Source: Maridesulfovibrio frigidus DSM 17176
GTDB taxonomy: Bacteria > Desulfobacterota > Desulfovibrionia > Desulfovibrionales > Desulfovibrionaceae
Assembly (NCBI RefSeq): GCF_000711735.1
Contig: NZ_JONL01000004.1
Coordinates: 248,001-312,000 of the forward strand
Reading direction: 5' to 3'
DNA: 64,000 bases
Below are positions 25,867 to 34,973 of the stretch, one piece after another. The number at the start of each line of letters is the position of its first letter. Positions within the stretch are counted from its first letter, which is position 1. The position numbers were made by a program, and so were the translations under genes. The notes below the pieces were generated by a model that saw nothing but the letters and a program-made list of their open reading frames with translations, searched no databases and was not told the DNA's origin.

Positions 25867-28158
25867 ATGGCTGAAAATTCCAAACCTAAATTCCTGTTTG
25901 AATCTAAAGCGGTGGACAAGAACACCTTCACTGTCGTCAAGTTTAAAGGAACCGAGGGGCTTTCTACTATTTACCGTTTCAGTATTACGCTGATTTCGGA
26001 AAAAGCTAATTTGGACTTGGATTCCATTCTGCAAAATCCCGTGGAATTCACAATTAAACGTGATGATGGTGATATTCCTTTTAAGGGAATTCTCAGTTCG
26101 TTTGAACAGATGCATCAAGCCGCCGGGATTGTTTTTTATAGAGCTGAGCTTGTTCCCAAATTGTGGTGGACTACTCTGACTCATTGCAACCAGATTTTTT
26201 TGAACGAGAATGCGCAAGGCTTTATGGATGGAGTCCTCCAGAAGGGAGGTCTTAAGCAGGGCCTTAATTTTGATTTCAAGTTGCAAGCTTCATATCCTTC
26301 ATGGGAATATATCTGCCAGTATAATGAGTCTCATTTCAATTTCGTATCCCGCTGGATGGAACGCTATGGAATGTATTATTATTTTGAGCAGACCGATCAG
26401 GGCGAGAAAATGATTATTACCGATACTCATATTTCGCATTCGCCCATGTCTCAGGGGACTTCTTTAAGCTATTCACCGCCCAGTAATTTAGATTTTACCA
26501 AGCGTGAGGAGATTGTTAAAAATTTCATGCTTAAACAGCAGCCATTACCTAAAAAGGTGTTGCTGAAAGATTATAATTATCAAAAACCTAGCCTTGAAAT
26601 GAACTGTGAAGCGGAAGTTTCTCCTCATGGTATGGGCGAAATATATCTCTACGCAGAACATTTTTTAACTCCTTCGGACGGTGACAAGCTGGCGAAGATA
26701 CGTGCGCAGGAATATCTTTGCCGTGAAAAGGTATTTCATGGCGTGTCCACTGTTCCATACGTTCGCACTGGGTATGTTTTTGAGCTGAAAGACCATTACC
26801 GTCAGGATTTTAATCAGCGTTATCTGACCACAGAAGTAACCCACGAAGGCAGTCAGGAAGCGTATCTCGTGTCGGGACTGGGGATGCATTTGTCTGAGGG
26901 AGAAGATAGGCTCTACTATCGTAATACTTTCACCTGTATCCCTGCCGCAACGCAGTACAGGGCAGAGCGCAAATCGTTTAAGCCGAAGTTCACAGGATCA
27001 ATGAACGCTAAAATTGATGCTTCTGGAAGCGGTAAATATGCTGAGCTAGACAGTCAGGGCAGGTACAAAGTTATTCTGCCTTTCGATGAGTCCGGCAGGC
27101 ATAATGGTAAAGCTACAACATGGCTACGCATGGCTCAGCCTTATGGCGGTTCCGACCATGGTATGCATTTTCCGTTGCATAAAGGCACGGAAGTTTTGCT
27201 GACCTGTATTGATGGTGATCCGGACAGGCCGATTATTCAGGCGGCAGTTCCAAACCCCGAAACTCCAAGTTTAGTTACAGATAGTAGCCAGACCAAGTGC
27301 ATGATTACCACTGGCGGGAAGAACCATATTCACATGGAAGATCAGGCTGGCAGTGAGCGCATATTGATGCATACTCCCAAGTCCAACACCTGGGTTCGGA
27401 TGGGGACTCCCAACGATCCCCCTGGCGGGGATGAGGAGACCCCTGGCGAGGATGGCACATGGGAGCGTGAAAACGAAGGTGGCGAGGATGGGTATAAACT
27501 TAATACTTCTGCGCACATGTCCGTATTTGCCGGTTCTTCAGCCTCAACGATTCTAGGGAACGAGTTTAAGTTCATTGGTGGAAGCTCGGAAGAGGTCGTT
27601 GTCGGTAATGATACAAAAGCCTTTTTAGGATTCAAAGAAGATGCTGTTATAGGTCTTGAAACGGGACTCAGTATTGGTGGCGAGATGAAATTTGCACCGT
27701 ACCATACGGTTATTTATGAAGATGAGACTAAACTTGAAGCAACAATTACAGAAATAGCAGGTGAGAAAATAAAAACTGCTTTAGAAGTGACTAAATTAAA
27801 TGGAACCAAGACTACGATGAGTGCGGAACTTAATAGCTTGCGGGGTGAACACAATACTTTAGTCGCCGAGCATAATAAATTAGCTGGCTCGACCCAGAAG
27901 CTTGCGGGGGAATCCAGTAAGCTTGCTGGGCAGGTTGATAAAGTCTGGGGTGAAATGAACACCGTTGCTGGGTGTCTTACTAACTTGTGCGGCGAAGTTA
28001 CTGAACTTAGTGGGGATAAAAGCTCGGTTATAGGGGTTATGTCCAAAGCTATTGGTGAAACAACTAAGTCGATTGGTGAGCAGTCGACAGTAGTTGGGCA
28101 AACCAACGAAGTTGCAGGTGAAATGAATAAAATTGCGGGCCTGATTACCATGATTTAA
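25867..28158 (+). CDS. vgrG: VgrG spike protein (TssI) with a heptad-repeat C-terminal extension
   Basis: 763 residues. Residues about 1-400 are the gp27-like body (VKFKGTEGLSTIYRFSITLIS, the FVSRWMERYGMYYYFEQ segment, YLCREKVFHG) and about 380-500 the gp5 OB-fold and spike start (GRYKVILPFDESG, WLRMAQPYGG, GTEVLLTCIDGDPDRPII). A beta-helix region follows. The last 110 residues (about 655-763) consist of about 15 seven-residue units of form xxx-(L/V/I)-x-G-(E/x), for example HNKLAGS, SSKLAGQ, MNTVAGC, MNKIAGL. No toxin domain is fused. The trimeric spike punctures targets and carries the PAAR tip and cargo. It ends 12 bases before the DUF2169 gene, whose product probably loads cargo. Confidence 0.95.
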   Translation: MAENSKPKFLFESKAVDKNTFTVVKFKGTEGLSTIYRFSITLISEKANLDLDSILQNPVEFTIKRDDGDIPFKGILSSFEQMHQAAGIVFYRAELVPKLWWTTLTHCNQIFLNENAQGFMDGVLQKGGLKQGLNFDFKLQASYPSWEYICQYNESHFNFVSRWMERYGMYYYFEQTDQGEKMIITDTHISHSPMSQGTSLSYSPPSNLDFTKREEIVKNFMLKQQPLPKKVLLKDYNYQKPSLEMNCEAEVSPHGMGEIYLYAEHFLTPSDGDKLAKIRAQEYLCREKVFHGVSTVPYVRTGYVFELKDHYRQDFNQRYLTTEVTHEGSQEAYLVSGLGMHLSEGEDRLYYRNTFTCIPAATQYRAERKSFKPKFTGSMNAKIDASGSGKYAELDSQGRYKVILPFDESGRHNGKATTWLRMAQPYGGSDHGMHFPLHKGTEVLLTCIDGDPDRPIIQAAVPNPETPSLVTDSSQTKCMITTGGKNHIHMEDQAGSERILMHTPKSNTWVRMGTPNDPPGGDEETPGEDGTWERENEGGEDGYKLNTSAHMSVFAGSSASTILGNEFKFIGGSSEEVVVGNDTKAFLGFKEDAVIGLETGLSIGGEMKFAPYHTVIYEDETKLEATITEIAGEKIKTALEVTKLNGTKTTMSAELNSLRGEHNTLVAEHNKLAGSTQKLAGESSKLAGQVDKVWGEMNTVAGCLTNLCGEVTELSGDKSSVIGVMSKAIGETTKSIGEQSTVVGQTNEVAGEMNKIAGLITMI

Positions 28159-28170
28159 CGCGGGAAATGC

Positions 28171-31100
28171 ATGAAGATATTCAAAGAAAAACAGCACTCT
28201 TTCTTCCCGCGCCCAATCGGCATTAAAGATAAAAATTATCTTAGTGTCGGGATCATGTCGTTTTTTGACCTGAATGATCCCGATAATTTGCTGACTGAGC
28301 AGGAGTTGTGGAAGACTTTGCCCGGAGAGCTTGGGCCTAAACCTATTCTTGATCAGGGTGTTCCAAAGCCACGCGGTGAATTTTTGGTGACGGGTTCATG
28401 TCATGCTCCTCGCGGAACGAGCCGTCCTGCTTCACAGGTGCGGGTGCGCGTTGGTGAAGTTGATAAAAAACTGAATATTTTTGGCGATAGGTATTGGAAA
28501 AAGGGTCTTATTACAGAGGCTGAACCTTTTGTGGAAATGCCTATTGTTTGGCCCACTGCTTATGGTGGGGATGGGTTTGCAAAAAATCCGCTAGGTAAAG
28601 GTATTCATAAACTGCCTATGCCGGATGGCTCTATGGCTGTGCCTCTTCCGAATATCGAACTTCCTGATCAGCAGATAGGTTCGCCCGGTCAGTCTCCCGA
28701 TCCCGCAGGGTTTGGGCCGCTTGACCTTATGTGGCCGCAGCGTTTTGCTAAGAACGGCACCTATGATGAAAAGTGGAAAAACGAGCGCTGGCCGTTTTTC
28801 CCAGATGACATGAATTACGAATTTTTCAATATGGCTTGCGAAGATCAGTTCATTGATGGCTATTTCAAAGGCGGCGAGCCTGTTGTCATCGAGAATATGA
28901 ACCGTGATTTTCAAGTAATAGAAAGCTCACTTCCAAAGCTCAGAATGCGCTGTTTTGTCACCTTAAATACTAAATTTAAGCCGCACACATTTCCTGCGGG
29001 CGCGCTTCCTTCGCATGAAATTAGCGAGACGGATGAATTTCGTGAGGTCTCTACAAGGCTGGAAACGGTTTGGTTTTTCCCTTCTATCATGCGTGGTCTG
29101 CTGATCTATCGCGGAACGACTGAGGTTATGGACGAGGATGGCGCGGATGTTATGCGCGTGATGATTCGTCACGAAGATCAGGCTGAGGAACCTAAAAGTA
29201 TCGAGCAATATAGGGATTTACAGATTAAGCTCCTTGATCGTGGTGTGGACATGGATATGTCCAAAGCTGAGGAAACCGTGAAAAAAGCTCAGACTTCCAT
29301 GCTCAAGGTTAAAAATATTCCAAAATTCGCGGATGATATTCGCCAAAAGGCGCTCGGAAATAGACCTCGTATGCCTGCTCCCTCTCCTGAAGAAATGCTT
29401 GCTAAATCTAAGACCATGATTGCAGAGCATACTGCCACGCTCGATAAACTTGAAGCCATGGCAACTAAGATGCACGCGGAAAAGGGGCATTTGGTTGCGA
29501 TTAATCTTGGTATATTCGATAAATTCAGAACTACGCTTGCTACTATTGGACAGAAGATTGAAGCTACTACAGGCAAACTTTCTGCGGCAAAAGTAAAGCT
29601 GGAGACCGCGCGCAAAGCCGCTCTCAAAGATGTTTCCGGCGGTTTGAAAAAGATTAAACCCGCACATCTGGAGAAGGCTGGAATAGATCCTGACGAGGTC
29701 ATTTCCCCTGATTTTCCACTCAAGAAAAAGGTTAACCCTTGGCATGATCGCGGTTTTCCTTTCGTGGTGCAGTGCCGCAAAGATCTAGAGGATGACCCTG
29801 AAACTTTGCGAAAACTTACGGATCTTGGACTTCAGCGCAAGACTCTGAAACGTGCGTGGCTTGGTGTTAATAACTCGGAAATTCTGGAAGCCCCAAAAGA
29901 TTGGGGACTGAAAGGAGATAGCGAATTTTCTCTAGCCGCTGGGCTTGTATTTCCTCGTTTTGACGGGCCGGTATTAAACCGTATTCAGAGTTATCCTGCA
30001 TATTTTGAAAGTGATAAAGAAAGCTTAGTTCCTGGCTCAGATGAAGCCCCCTTATTTATAGCGAGTTCAACTCTTATAGATTTGCCCTCAATGCCAGCCG
30101 CAGCAGGTGCGCCTGTTATAGCTGTTGCTGATGAGTTGCAGGCTATTTTTATGGAGCAGGAAGTAGGTGATTGTTGCTCAATTATTGCGCTTGGCTCTCC
30201 TAAAGATAAGCCGGGTAAAGAAGCCGCTAAGGAACTTAAAAACGCTCAAGCTTTTTTAATTGTACAGCCAGAAAAGTGGAACGAAGATAAGAAACTAAAT
30301 GCTGGCTGGGAAGATTGGATTTCCGCTCACAAAACCGCTGTTCCACTGGAACTTGAGCATGGTAAAAATGTTTTTGAATCTCGCAAGGGCGGTAGTGATA
30401 TCAGGCTGTGGGTGCTTGATCATTTGCCTGCGGCGTATGCCAGTGAGCATACCGTTGATATGGGAATGCCACCGAAAGGCAAGCCTCCAGGAGAAGGTTT
30501 TCTTAAAGGGTTTAAGCCTGTTTTTCCTGATGTGAAAGCTTTGGCTAAAGGGATTAATGCTGAAGTAAAAAAAGCTATGGAAGCCAAGTTTGCGCCCATT
30601 CATGCTGAACAGGCAGCCGCGCTAGAAAAGATGAAAGCTGTTGCTGCTAAGTACACGAAATATGGTGTTGATCCCGCTAAGATTACTATGGATGGACCTG
30701 CTGTTCCAAAGACTTCTCCTACAGAATTAGGAAAGAAGATTGCGGATAAGATTAGAGGTAAGGCTGCGTCCCTTAACAAGCGAGGAATGCTGACTCCCGA
30801 GGCTGCAGAAAAGATGGAGATTTCAGCCGCTAAAGCGCAATCCATGGGCATAGAAGCTGATGCTAAGAAAGCTAGTATGCTTGGTAAGTTAAAAGTTAAA
30901 AAGTTGGAATTGAAAGAGGGTTTGAAAAAGCTTGAGGCCAAAGATTTACCGGGTGTAGCCAAAGAAAAATTTGAGAAGCAAGGTCTTGATCCCGATGCAA
31001 TTCGTCCTTTGACCCGCGAAGAAGTACACCGCATGCATGATCAGGGTAAGAGTATTGCTGGAGCTATTTTGACTGATGTTGATCTGTCAGAGCTTGATCT

Positions 31101-32007
31101 TGCTGGCGCGGACCTGACAGGTTGTCGGCTTTTGAGAACAAATTTTACGGGTACCTGTCTGGATAATGCGAAACTTGTGCAGGCAGTGGGCACTGATACT
31201 AATTTTACAAAAGCATCGCTCAAAGGCGCTGATTTTAATCGCGCTATGCTGAATAAATCTATTTTCAAGGAAAGCGATTTGAGCGGGGCGCAGGCAAAGA
31301 TGGCTGCTTTCAAAGGTAGTAGTTTTGCCGGAGCTACTCTCGATGATGCTGATTTCCATATGGCAATTCTTGAGAAAACCGATTTTACCAAGGCCAGTTT
31401 GAACGGTGCTCGCATCAGTATGTGTATGGTCAGCGGTAAGGCGGATAATGCTAATTTCCGTAATGCGGATATCAAAAAATGTATCTTTAAAGAAAGTACT
31501 CTCGATGGTGCGGATTTCGGAAAGGCATCTATACACGAGAGCCTGTTTAATGGTGCAAAAGGTAAAAAAGTGAATTTCATAGGAGCTAATCTGGATAAAA
31601 TCAGAACCGGCCGTAATGCGGAATTTCCCGATGCTAATTTCACGGGCGCGACCTTAAGAAATGCGGGACTTCGAGAGACTGATTTTACCGGCTCAGATTT
31701 CCGTGGGGCCAATCTTGAAAGTGCTATGATCGATAATAGCAGGTTGGTGCGAACGAATTTTAATGGTGCATCTGCCAAGGGCGCACGTTTTACCAAGAGC
31801 AATCTTGAAGGAGCGAGTATGCGCGCATTTAATTTGTTCATGGGTGGCATGCGTAAGGCCCGTCTGGTTGATACTGACCTGCGTGGTTCAAATCTTTTTG
31901 CCGTAGATTTTTATAAATCGGTAGTGGGTGGGACTCGCTTCGAAGGTGCGAATTTAAAACGCAGTCAATTGCACGGCAAAGTAGACCTTCTGGATGATGA
32001 ATCATGA
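28171..32007 (+). CDS. DUF2169 T6SS adaptor fused to pentapeptide repeats
   Basis: 1278 residues. Residues about 1-330 are a DUF2169 domain (HSFFPRPIGI, GEFLVTGSCHAPRGTSRPASQVRVRVG, PTAYGGDGFAKNPLGKG), a family found next to VgrG genes and shown in some systems to act as an effector-loading chaperone. Further DUF2169-like sequence appears around 520-720, interrupted by Lys/Ala-rich helices (about 355-500 and 800-950). The last 300 residues are pentapeptide repeats (LDLAGADLTGCRLLRTNFTG and many similar), which fold as a right-handed quadrilateral beta-helix. It overlaps the next gene by four bases (ATGA). It may be adaptor, cargo or both; no catalytic motif was seen. Confidence 0.85.
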   Translation: MKIFKEKQHSFFPRPIGIKDKNYLSVGIMSFFDLNDPDNLLTEQELWKTLPGELGPKPILDQGVPKPRGEFLVTGSCHAPRGTSRPASQVRVRVGEVDKKLNIFGDRYWKKGLITEAEPFVEMPIVWPTAYGGDGFAKNPLGKGIHKLPMPDGSMAVPLPNIELPDQQIGSPGQSPDPAGFGPLDLMWPQRFAKNGTYDEKWKNERWPFFPDDMNYEFFNMACEDQFIDGYFKGGEPVVIENMNRDFQVIESSLPKLRMRCFVTLNTKFKPHTFPAGALPSHEISETDEFREVSTRLETVWFFPSIMRGLLIYRGTTEVMDEDGADVMRVMIRHEDQAEEPKSIEQYRDLQIKLLDRGVDMDMSKAEETVKKAQTSMLKVKNIPKFADDIRQKALGNRPRMPAPSPEEMLAKSKTMIAEHTATLDKLEAMATKMHAEKGHLVAINLGIFDKFRTTLATIGQKIEATTGKLSAAKVKLETARKAALKDVSGGLKKIKPAHLEKAGIDPDEVISPDFPLKKKVNPWHDRGFPFVVQCRKDLEDDPETLRKLTDLGLQRKTLKRAWLGVNNSEILEAPKDWGLKGDSEFSLAAGLVFPRFDGPVLNRIQSYPAYFESDKESLVPGSDEAPLFIASSTLIDLPSMPAAAGAPVIAVADELQAIFMEQEVGDCCSIIALGSPKDKPGKEAAKELKNAQAFLIVQPEKWNEDKKLNAGWEDWISAHKTAVPLELEHGKNVFESRKGGSDIRLWVLDHLPAAYASEHTVDMGMPPKGKPPGEGFLKGFKPVFPDVKALAKGINAEVKKAMEAKFAPIHAEQAAALEKMKAVAAKYTKYGVDPAKITMDGPAVPKTSPTELGKKIADKIRGKAASLNKRGMLTPEAAEKMEISAAKAQSMGIEADAKKASMLGKLKVKKLELKEGLKKLEAKDLPGVAKEKFEKQGLDPDAIRPLTREEVHRMHDQGKSIAGAILTDVDLSELDLAGADLTGCRLLRTNFTGTCLDNAKLVQAVGTDTNFTKASLKGADFNRAMLNKSIFKESDLSGAQAKMAAFKGSSFAGATLDDADFHMAILEKTDFTKASLNGARISMCMVSGKADNANFRNADIKKCIFKESTLDGADFGKASIHESLFNGAKGKKVNFIGANLDKIRTGRNAEFPDANFTGATLRNAGLRETDFTGSDFRGANLESAMIDNSRLVRTNFNGASAKGARFTKSNLEGASMRAFNLFMGGMRKARLVDTDLRGSNLFAVDFYKSVVGGTRFEGANLKRSQLHGKVDLLDDES

Positions 32008-33068
32008 GCACTTTAACCCGTGATCAAATATTATCGGCAATAGCTGACAACCAGACGTTGGAAAACGTAGATCTGACCGGAGCTGATTTATCTGGAGTGG
32101 ATCTCACTGGCGGTCGTTTTCATGATGCCATTATGCGCGATGTTAATTTTTCCGGTGCTAACCTCCTAAAAACGGGCTTTAAAAAGTGTGACTTCGCAGG
32201 AGCAAACTTCGATGGAACGGATCTAACAAAGGTTAACTTTCAGGGCATGAGCTTTGTCGGTGGTTCATTTAAAGAAGCCAAGATGCATATGTCATTGCTT
32301 CAGAAAACAGATTTCTCGGGCGCGGATATGCAAGGCGCAGAACTTTCGTGGTCCATGGCTCAGCATTCTAATTTTGAAGGTGCGGACATGCGGTCCATGA
32401 AGATTTTTAAATCCGTGATGTCTCATTCTAATTTGAATAAGGTTAAACTGGCGGGAGCTAGTCTTGATCGCGTCGTTTTTAATGGATCTACCTTTAAAGG
32501 TGCTGAGCTTAAGGGCGGCACGTACTTTAAAGTAATGCTCCGCGAGGCTGATCTTGAGGGACAGGATATTTCGGGACAGCTTTTTTCACAGGTCTTGCTA
32601 GATAGAGCTAATTTGAAGGGCGCAAATTTATCCGGCACAGATCTGAGTATGTCTAATTTTATGGGCGCTGACCTTTCGAAAGCAAATTTGTCAGGAGCAA
32701 CGGCCCGTAGTTGTATGTTTAACGGGGCTGTTGTTCGCGAAACCAATTTCAGTAATGCTGATCTCACCAAAGCATATTTTGGCGGGGCGGATGCGACTAT
32801 GGCGGACTTTTCAGGCGCAACAATGGTTCACGCTATTTTTGCCAAATCCATTTGCCACGTAACCCAATTTGTGGGCGCCAAACTGCAACATTCTGATTTT
32901 TCTCATGCTGACTTGACCCACGCGAATTTTACTCGTGCGTCTATGTACCGATCAAAAATGCATCGGGCTGTGGACAAAGACACTAAGTGGGATGGCGCTT
33001 CTCTTATTATGCTGCAAGGCACGGACAAAGATCTTGAAGAAGCCGAGAACTGGCTTCACGATTTATAG
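32004..33068 (+). CDS. Pentapeptide-repeat protein of the T6SS cargo module
   Basis: 354 residues, almost entirely pentapeptide repeats of pattern A(D/N)LxG/x (for example LENVDLTGADLSGVDLTGGRF, ANLSGTDLSMSNFMGADL), giving one long quadrilateral beta-helix with a short C-terminal cap (DKDLEEAENWLHDL). The start codon overlaps the stop of the DUF2169 gene, so both are co-translated. The two repeat blocks are similar, suggesting duplication of the upstream gene's C-terminal part. It has no signal peptide and could be a structural extension, adaptor or immunity-like protein. The mechanism is unknown. Confidence 0.85.
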   Translation: MSTLTRDQILSAIADNQTLENVDLTGADLSGVDLTGGRFHDAIMRDVNFSGANLLKTGFKKCDFAGANFDGTDLTKVNFQGMSFVGGSFKEAKMHMSLLQKTDFSGADMQGAELSWSMAQHSNFEGADMRSMKIFKSVMSHSNLNKVKLAGASLDRVVFNGSTFKGAELKGGTYFKVMLREADLEGQDISGQLFSQVLLDRANLKGANLSGTDLSMSNFMGADLSKANLSGATARSCMFNGAVVRETNFSNADLTKAYFGGADATMADFSGATMVHAIFAKSICHVTQFVGAKLQHSDFSHADLTHANFTRASMYRSKMHRAVDKDTKWDGASLIMLQGTDKDLEEAENWLHDL

Positions 33069-33089
33069 TTTTTCAACTTTGGAGGATAT

Positions 33090-33713
33090 ATGGATAATCT
33101 CGCTAGAAAACACGAACAGGCTAATCCTCATTTGGAATATGGACAGATTGTTTCCGCAGGTGGAACCGTTATGGTTGCCACAACATTTGGAGACATTGAA
33201 GCTAAGCGCGCTGTTAGTTGTTTAGTCAGGCCCGAAGAAGGCGATTCTGTGCTTTTATCTGTGGATGCAGAAGGCGGAGTATGGGTCTTATCTGTGCTTG
33301 TTCGCGCTGGAAATTCTCCTACTGCGCTCGAGCTTGAGGGCGATTCCGTGCTTCAAGTAAATGGTGGTAGTTTAACCGTTGCGCCGGAAACTGAGCTTAA
33401 TTGCATCACTGGCAAAGCTGCTTTGCAGTCAACCGAAGTGGAGGTTGCGGCAGGTAGCGTTTCCCTGACTTCGCGTATTTTCACAAGTAATATTGAGCGG
33501 GTTAAAAAGGTGGCTGGAACTGTTGATGATATCAGCCGTGAATTCACCCGTCGTGTAAATAATTATTTCAGATTCACAAAAGAGCATGAAGATTGTCAGG
33601 CTGAATCCCGTAGACAGCTTGTGGACGAAACTATGACTATTCATAGTAAAAATACGGTTATAGTTTCCGAAGAGCATGTTAAAATTGACGGCGAACTCAT
33701 ACACATGGGCTAG
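33090..33713 (+). CDS. DUF3540 T6SS-associated protein
   Basis: 207 residues. LEYGQIVSAGGTVMVATTFGDIEAKRAVSCLVRPEEGDSVLLSVDAEGGVWVLSVLVR matches the beta-rich N-terminus of DUF3540. The following region (LTSRIFTSNIERVKKVAGTVDDISREFTRRVNNYFRFTKEHEDC) and the terminal IHSKNTVIVSEEHVKIDGELIHMG are also typical. DUF3540 genes accompany DUF2169 and DUF4150 genes in T6SS clusters; a scaffold or adaptor at the spike is inferred. GGAGG lies upstream of the ATG. Start and length look normal. Confidence 0.85.
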   Translation: MDNLARKHEQANPHLEYGQIVSAGGTVMVATTFGDIEAKRAVSCLVRPEEGDSVLLSVDAEGGVWVLSVLVRAGNSPTALELEGDSVLQVNGGSLTVAPETELNCITGKAALQSTEVEVAAGSVSLTSRIFTSNIERVKKVAGTVDDISREFTRRVNNYFRFTKEHEDCQAESRRQLVDETMTIHSKNTVIVSEEHVKIDGELIHMG

Positions 33714-33722
33714 GAGGAAGAT

Positions 33723-34127
33723 ATGTTTGCATTAACTCAAGGTGCGGGGATGGATATGGGGTTTCCGGACGTCTGCCTGACTCCGGTGGGGCCAGTGCCT
33801 GTGCCGATTCCGTATCCAAATATTGCTGAGTCCGCGACCACAGCTCCGGCTGCGTATAATGTGCTTATCGATTGTATGCCGACCTTAAATCAGGTGTCGC
33901 TTGGTTTGGTTAGTGAGGGTGACGAACCGGGAGTTGAGATGGGAGTAGTTTCTCATCTTGAATCGGGTCAGACTGAATATCTTGTGGGTTGCATCACCAT
34001 TATGGCGGATGGTTTGCCTGCACAGCGGTTGACCAGTGTCACGGGGCAGAATTGTCTCGCAGTCCTGCCTAATGCCCCGGGAATGTGTATCTGTCCTAGT
34101 CAGGTTACTGTTCTGACTCTCGGATAA
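33723..34127 (+). CDS. DUF4150 PAAR-like spike-tip protein
   Basis: 134 residues. The opening MDMGFPDVCLTPVGPVPVPIPYPNIAES is the DUF4150 signature (proline-rich PAAR-like fold), with further family text up to CLAVLPNAPGMCICPSQVTVLTLG. Cysteines and scattered acidic/His residues could bind metal. DUF4150 domains cap VgrG and are often fused to toxins; here the protein stops right after the domain, so any effector must be supplied in trans. It lies 9 bases after the DUF3540 gene, with AGGAGG upstream. Confidence 0.88.
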   Translation: MFALTQGAGMDMGFPDVCLTPVGPVPVPIPYPNIAESATTAPAAYNVLIDCMPTLNQVSLGLVSEGDEPGVEMGVVSHLESGQTEYLVGCITIMADGLPAQRLTSVTGQNCLAVLPNAPGMCICPSQVTVLTLG

Positions 34128-34140
34128 CCAAGAGGAATTC

Positions 34141-34914
34141 ATGACTAAAAGCGTTTTTATATCTATACTGGAAAAGGACGAGGCCAAAGGAAAAGGACTT
34201 TTTCAAACGGTGACCCGCTATGGGTTAGCTGTGAACGGGCATTTCTGGTCTGATAATCTGGAAAAGATGGAATGGGCCGGACCTGTTGCCGAAATGGATA
34301 AGCCGGAAGTTGGCGTATGGTTAATCAAGGGAACCAAGGCTAGCTTTGCAAATCCTGATATTCGGTTCGGACTCGGCCTTTTGGCGGCAGGAGTGCAAGC
34401 TCGTCGTGGTTATGGCTTTCCGATTGTCTGCATTTGTGAAGATGGCGATTTGGACGTGCAGACGTTGCCGACCATGCTAAGAAATGCAGATGTTGTAGAA
34501 GAATCCAAACTTGGGGCTAAGCTCGCTGCAAAAGCTAATATGCCTATTAAAAAGGTCGAGCCGGAATACCGTTTTGACTTATATCCATTGCCCAGTCTTG
34601 GTTTGTGGCTGGAAGTCGGTCCTGCTCCCGGTCATTCGTGGAAGGGCGCACTGCTTGGCGTTTCTGGCGGAGAAATTACGGCACATGGGACTGGTCCTGC
34701 TGGAATGTTGCCAGAGAAATGCGTGCTGAATTTCCCTATGAAGGGACTGAAGCTTGAACTTGGCGGTAGTGAATATGTGGGCTGGGCTGTGAAAAATGAG
34801 CTGAGCGAAGGTGAATCATATTTTGTGAAGGTAACCGGAACACCGGATAGCCTGCTCTTTGGTGAATTTTCGGAAGGCGATGATGCGGAATTATTCTCGC
34901 TGTCGCTGAAATAG
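34141..34914 (+). CDS. Unknown protein ending the T6SS cargo module (candidate effector or adaptor)
   Basis: 257 residues with no family I can name. The N-terminal half alternates beta strands and helices (SVFISILEKDE, VGVWLIKGTK, FPIVCICEDGDLD), giving an alpha/beta appearance. The C-terminal half is beta-rich and glycine-rich (LGLWLEVGPAPGHSWKGALLG, LKLELGGSEYVGWAV). There is no signal peptide, membrane segment or obvious nuclease, lipase or peptidase motif. It starts 13 bases after the DUF4150 gene with AGAGGA upstream, so it is co-expressed with the spike tip. Position suggests an effector, chaperone or immunity protein. The rather ordinary composition does not decide between them. Confidence 0.6.
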   Translation: MTKSVFISILEKDEAKGKGLFQTVTRYGLAVNGHFWSDNLEKMEWAGPVAEMDKPEVGVWLIKGTKASFANPDIRFGLGLLAAGVQARRGYGFPIVCICEDGDLDVQTLPTMLRNADVVEESKLGAKLAAKANMPIKKVEPEYRFDLYPLPSLGLWLEVGPAPGHSWKGALLGVSGGEITAHGTGPAGMLPEKCVLNFPMKGLKLELGGSEYVGWAVKNELSEGESYFVKVTGTPDSLLFGEFSEGDDAELFSLSLK

Positions 34915-34973
34915 ACTTCTGCTGCTGTTGGTTTTTGTATTTAGCGGTAAATAAGCCTGAGAAACATGTTTTC

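Noticed and set aside
27829-28158. Repeats near the end of vgrG as a possible CRISPR-like or minisatellite array
   Set aside because: The repetition is at the protein level with a 21-base period and variable codons, in frame, with no spacer structure.
31041-31850. Long minus-strand frame under the pentapeptide repeats, and similar ones at 27714-28151 and 32423-32770
   Set aside because: They are antisense shadows of repetitive coding sequence on the plus strand, with repeating motifs mirrored from the sense strand.
34141-34914. TIR-like or other NAD-cleaving effector domain in the orphan protein
   Set aside because: The alpha/beta appearance of the N-terminal half is suggestive, but I could not place a catalytic Glu or the conserved loops; left as unknown.
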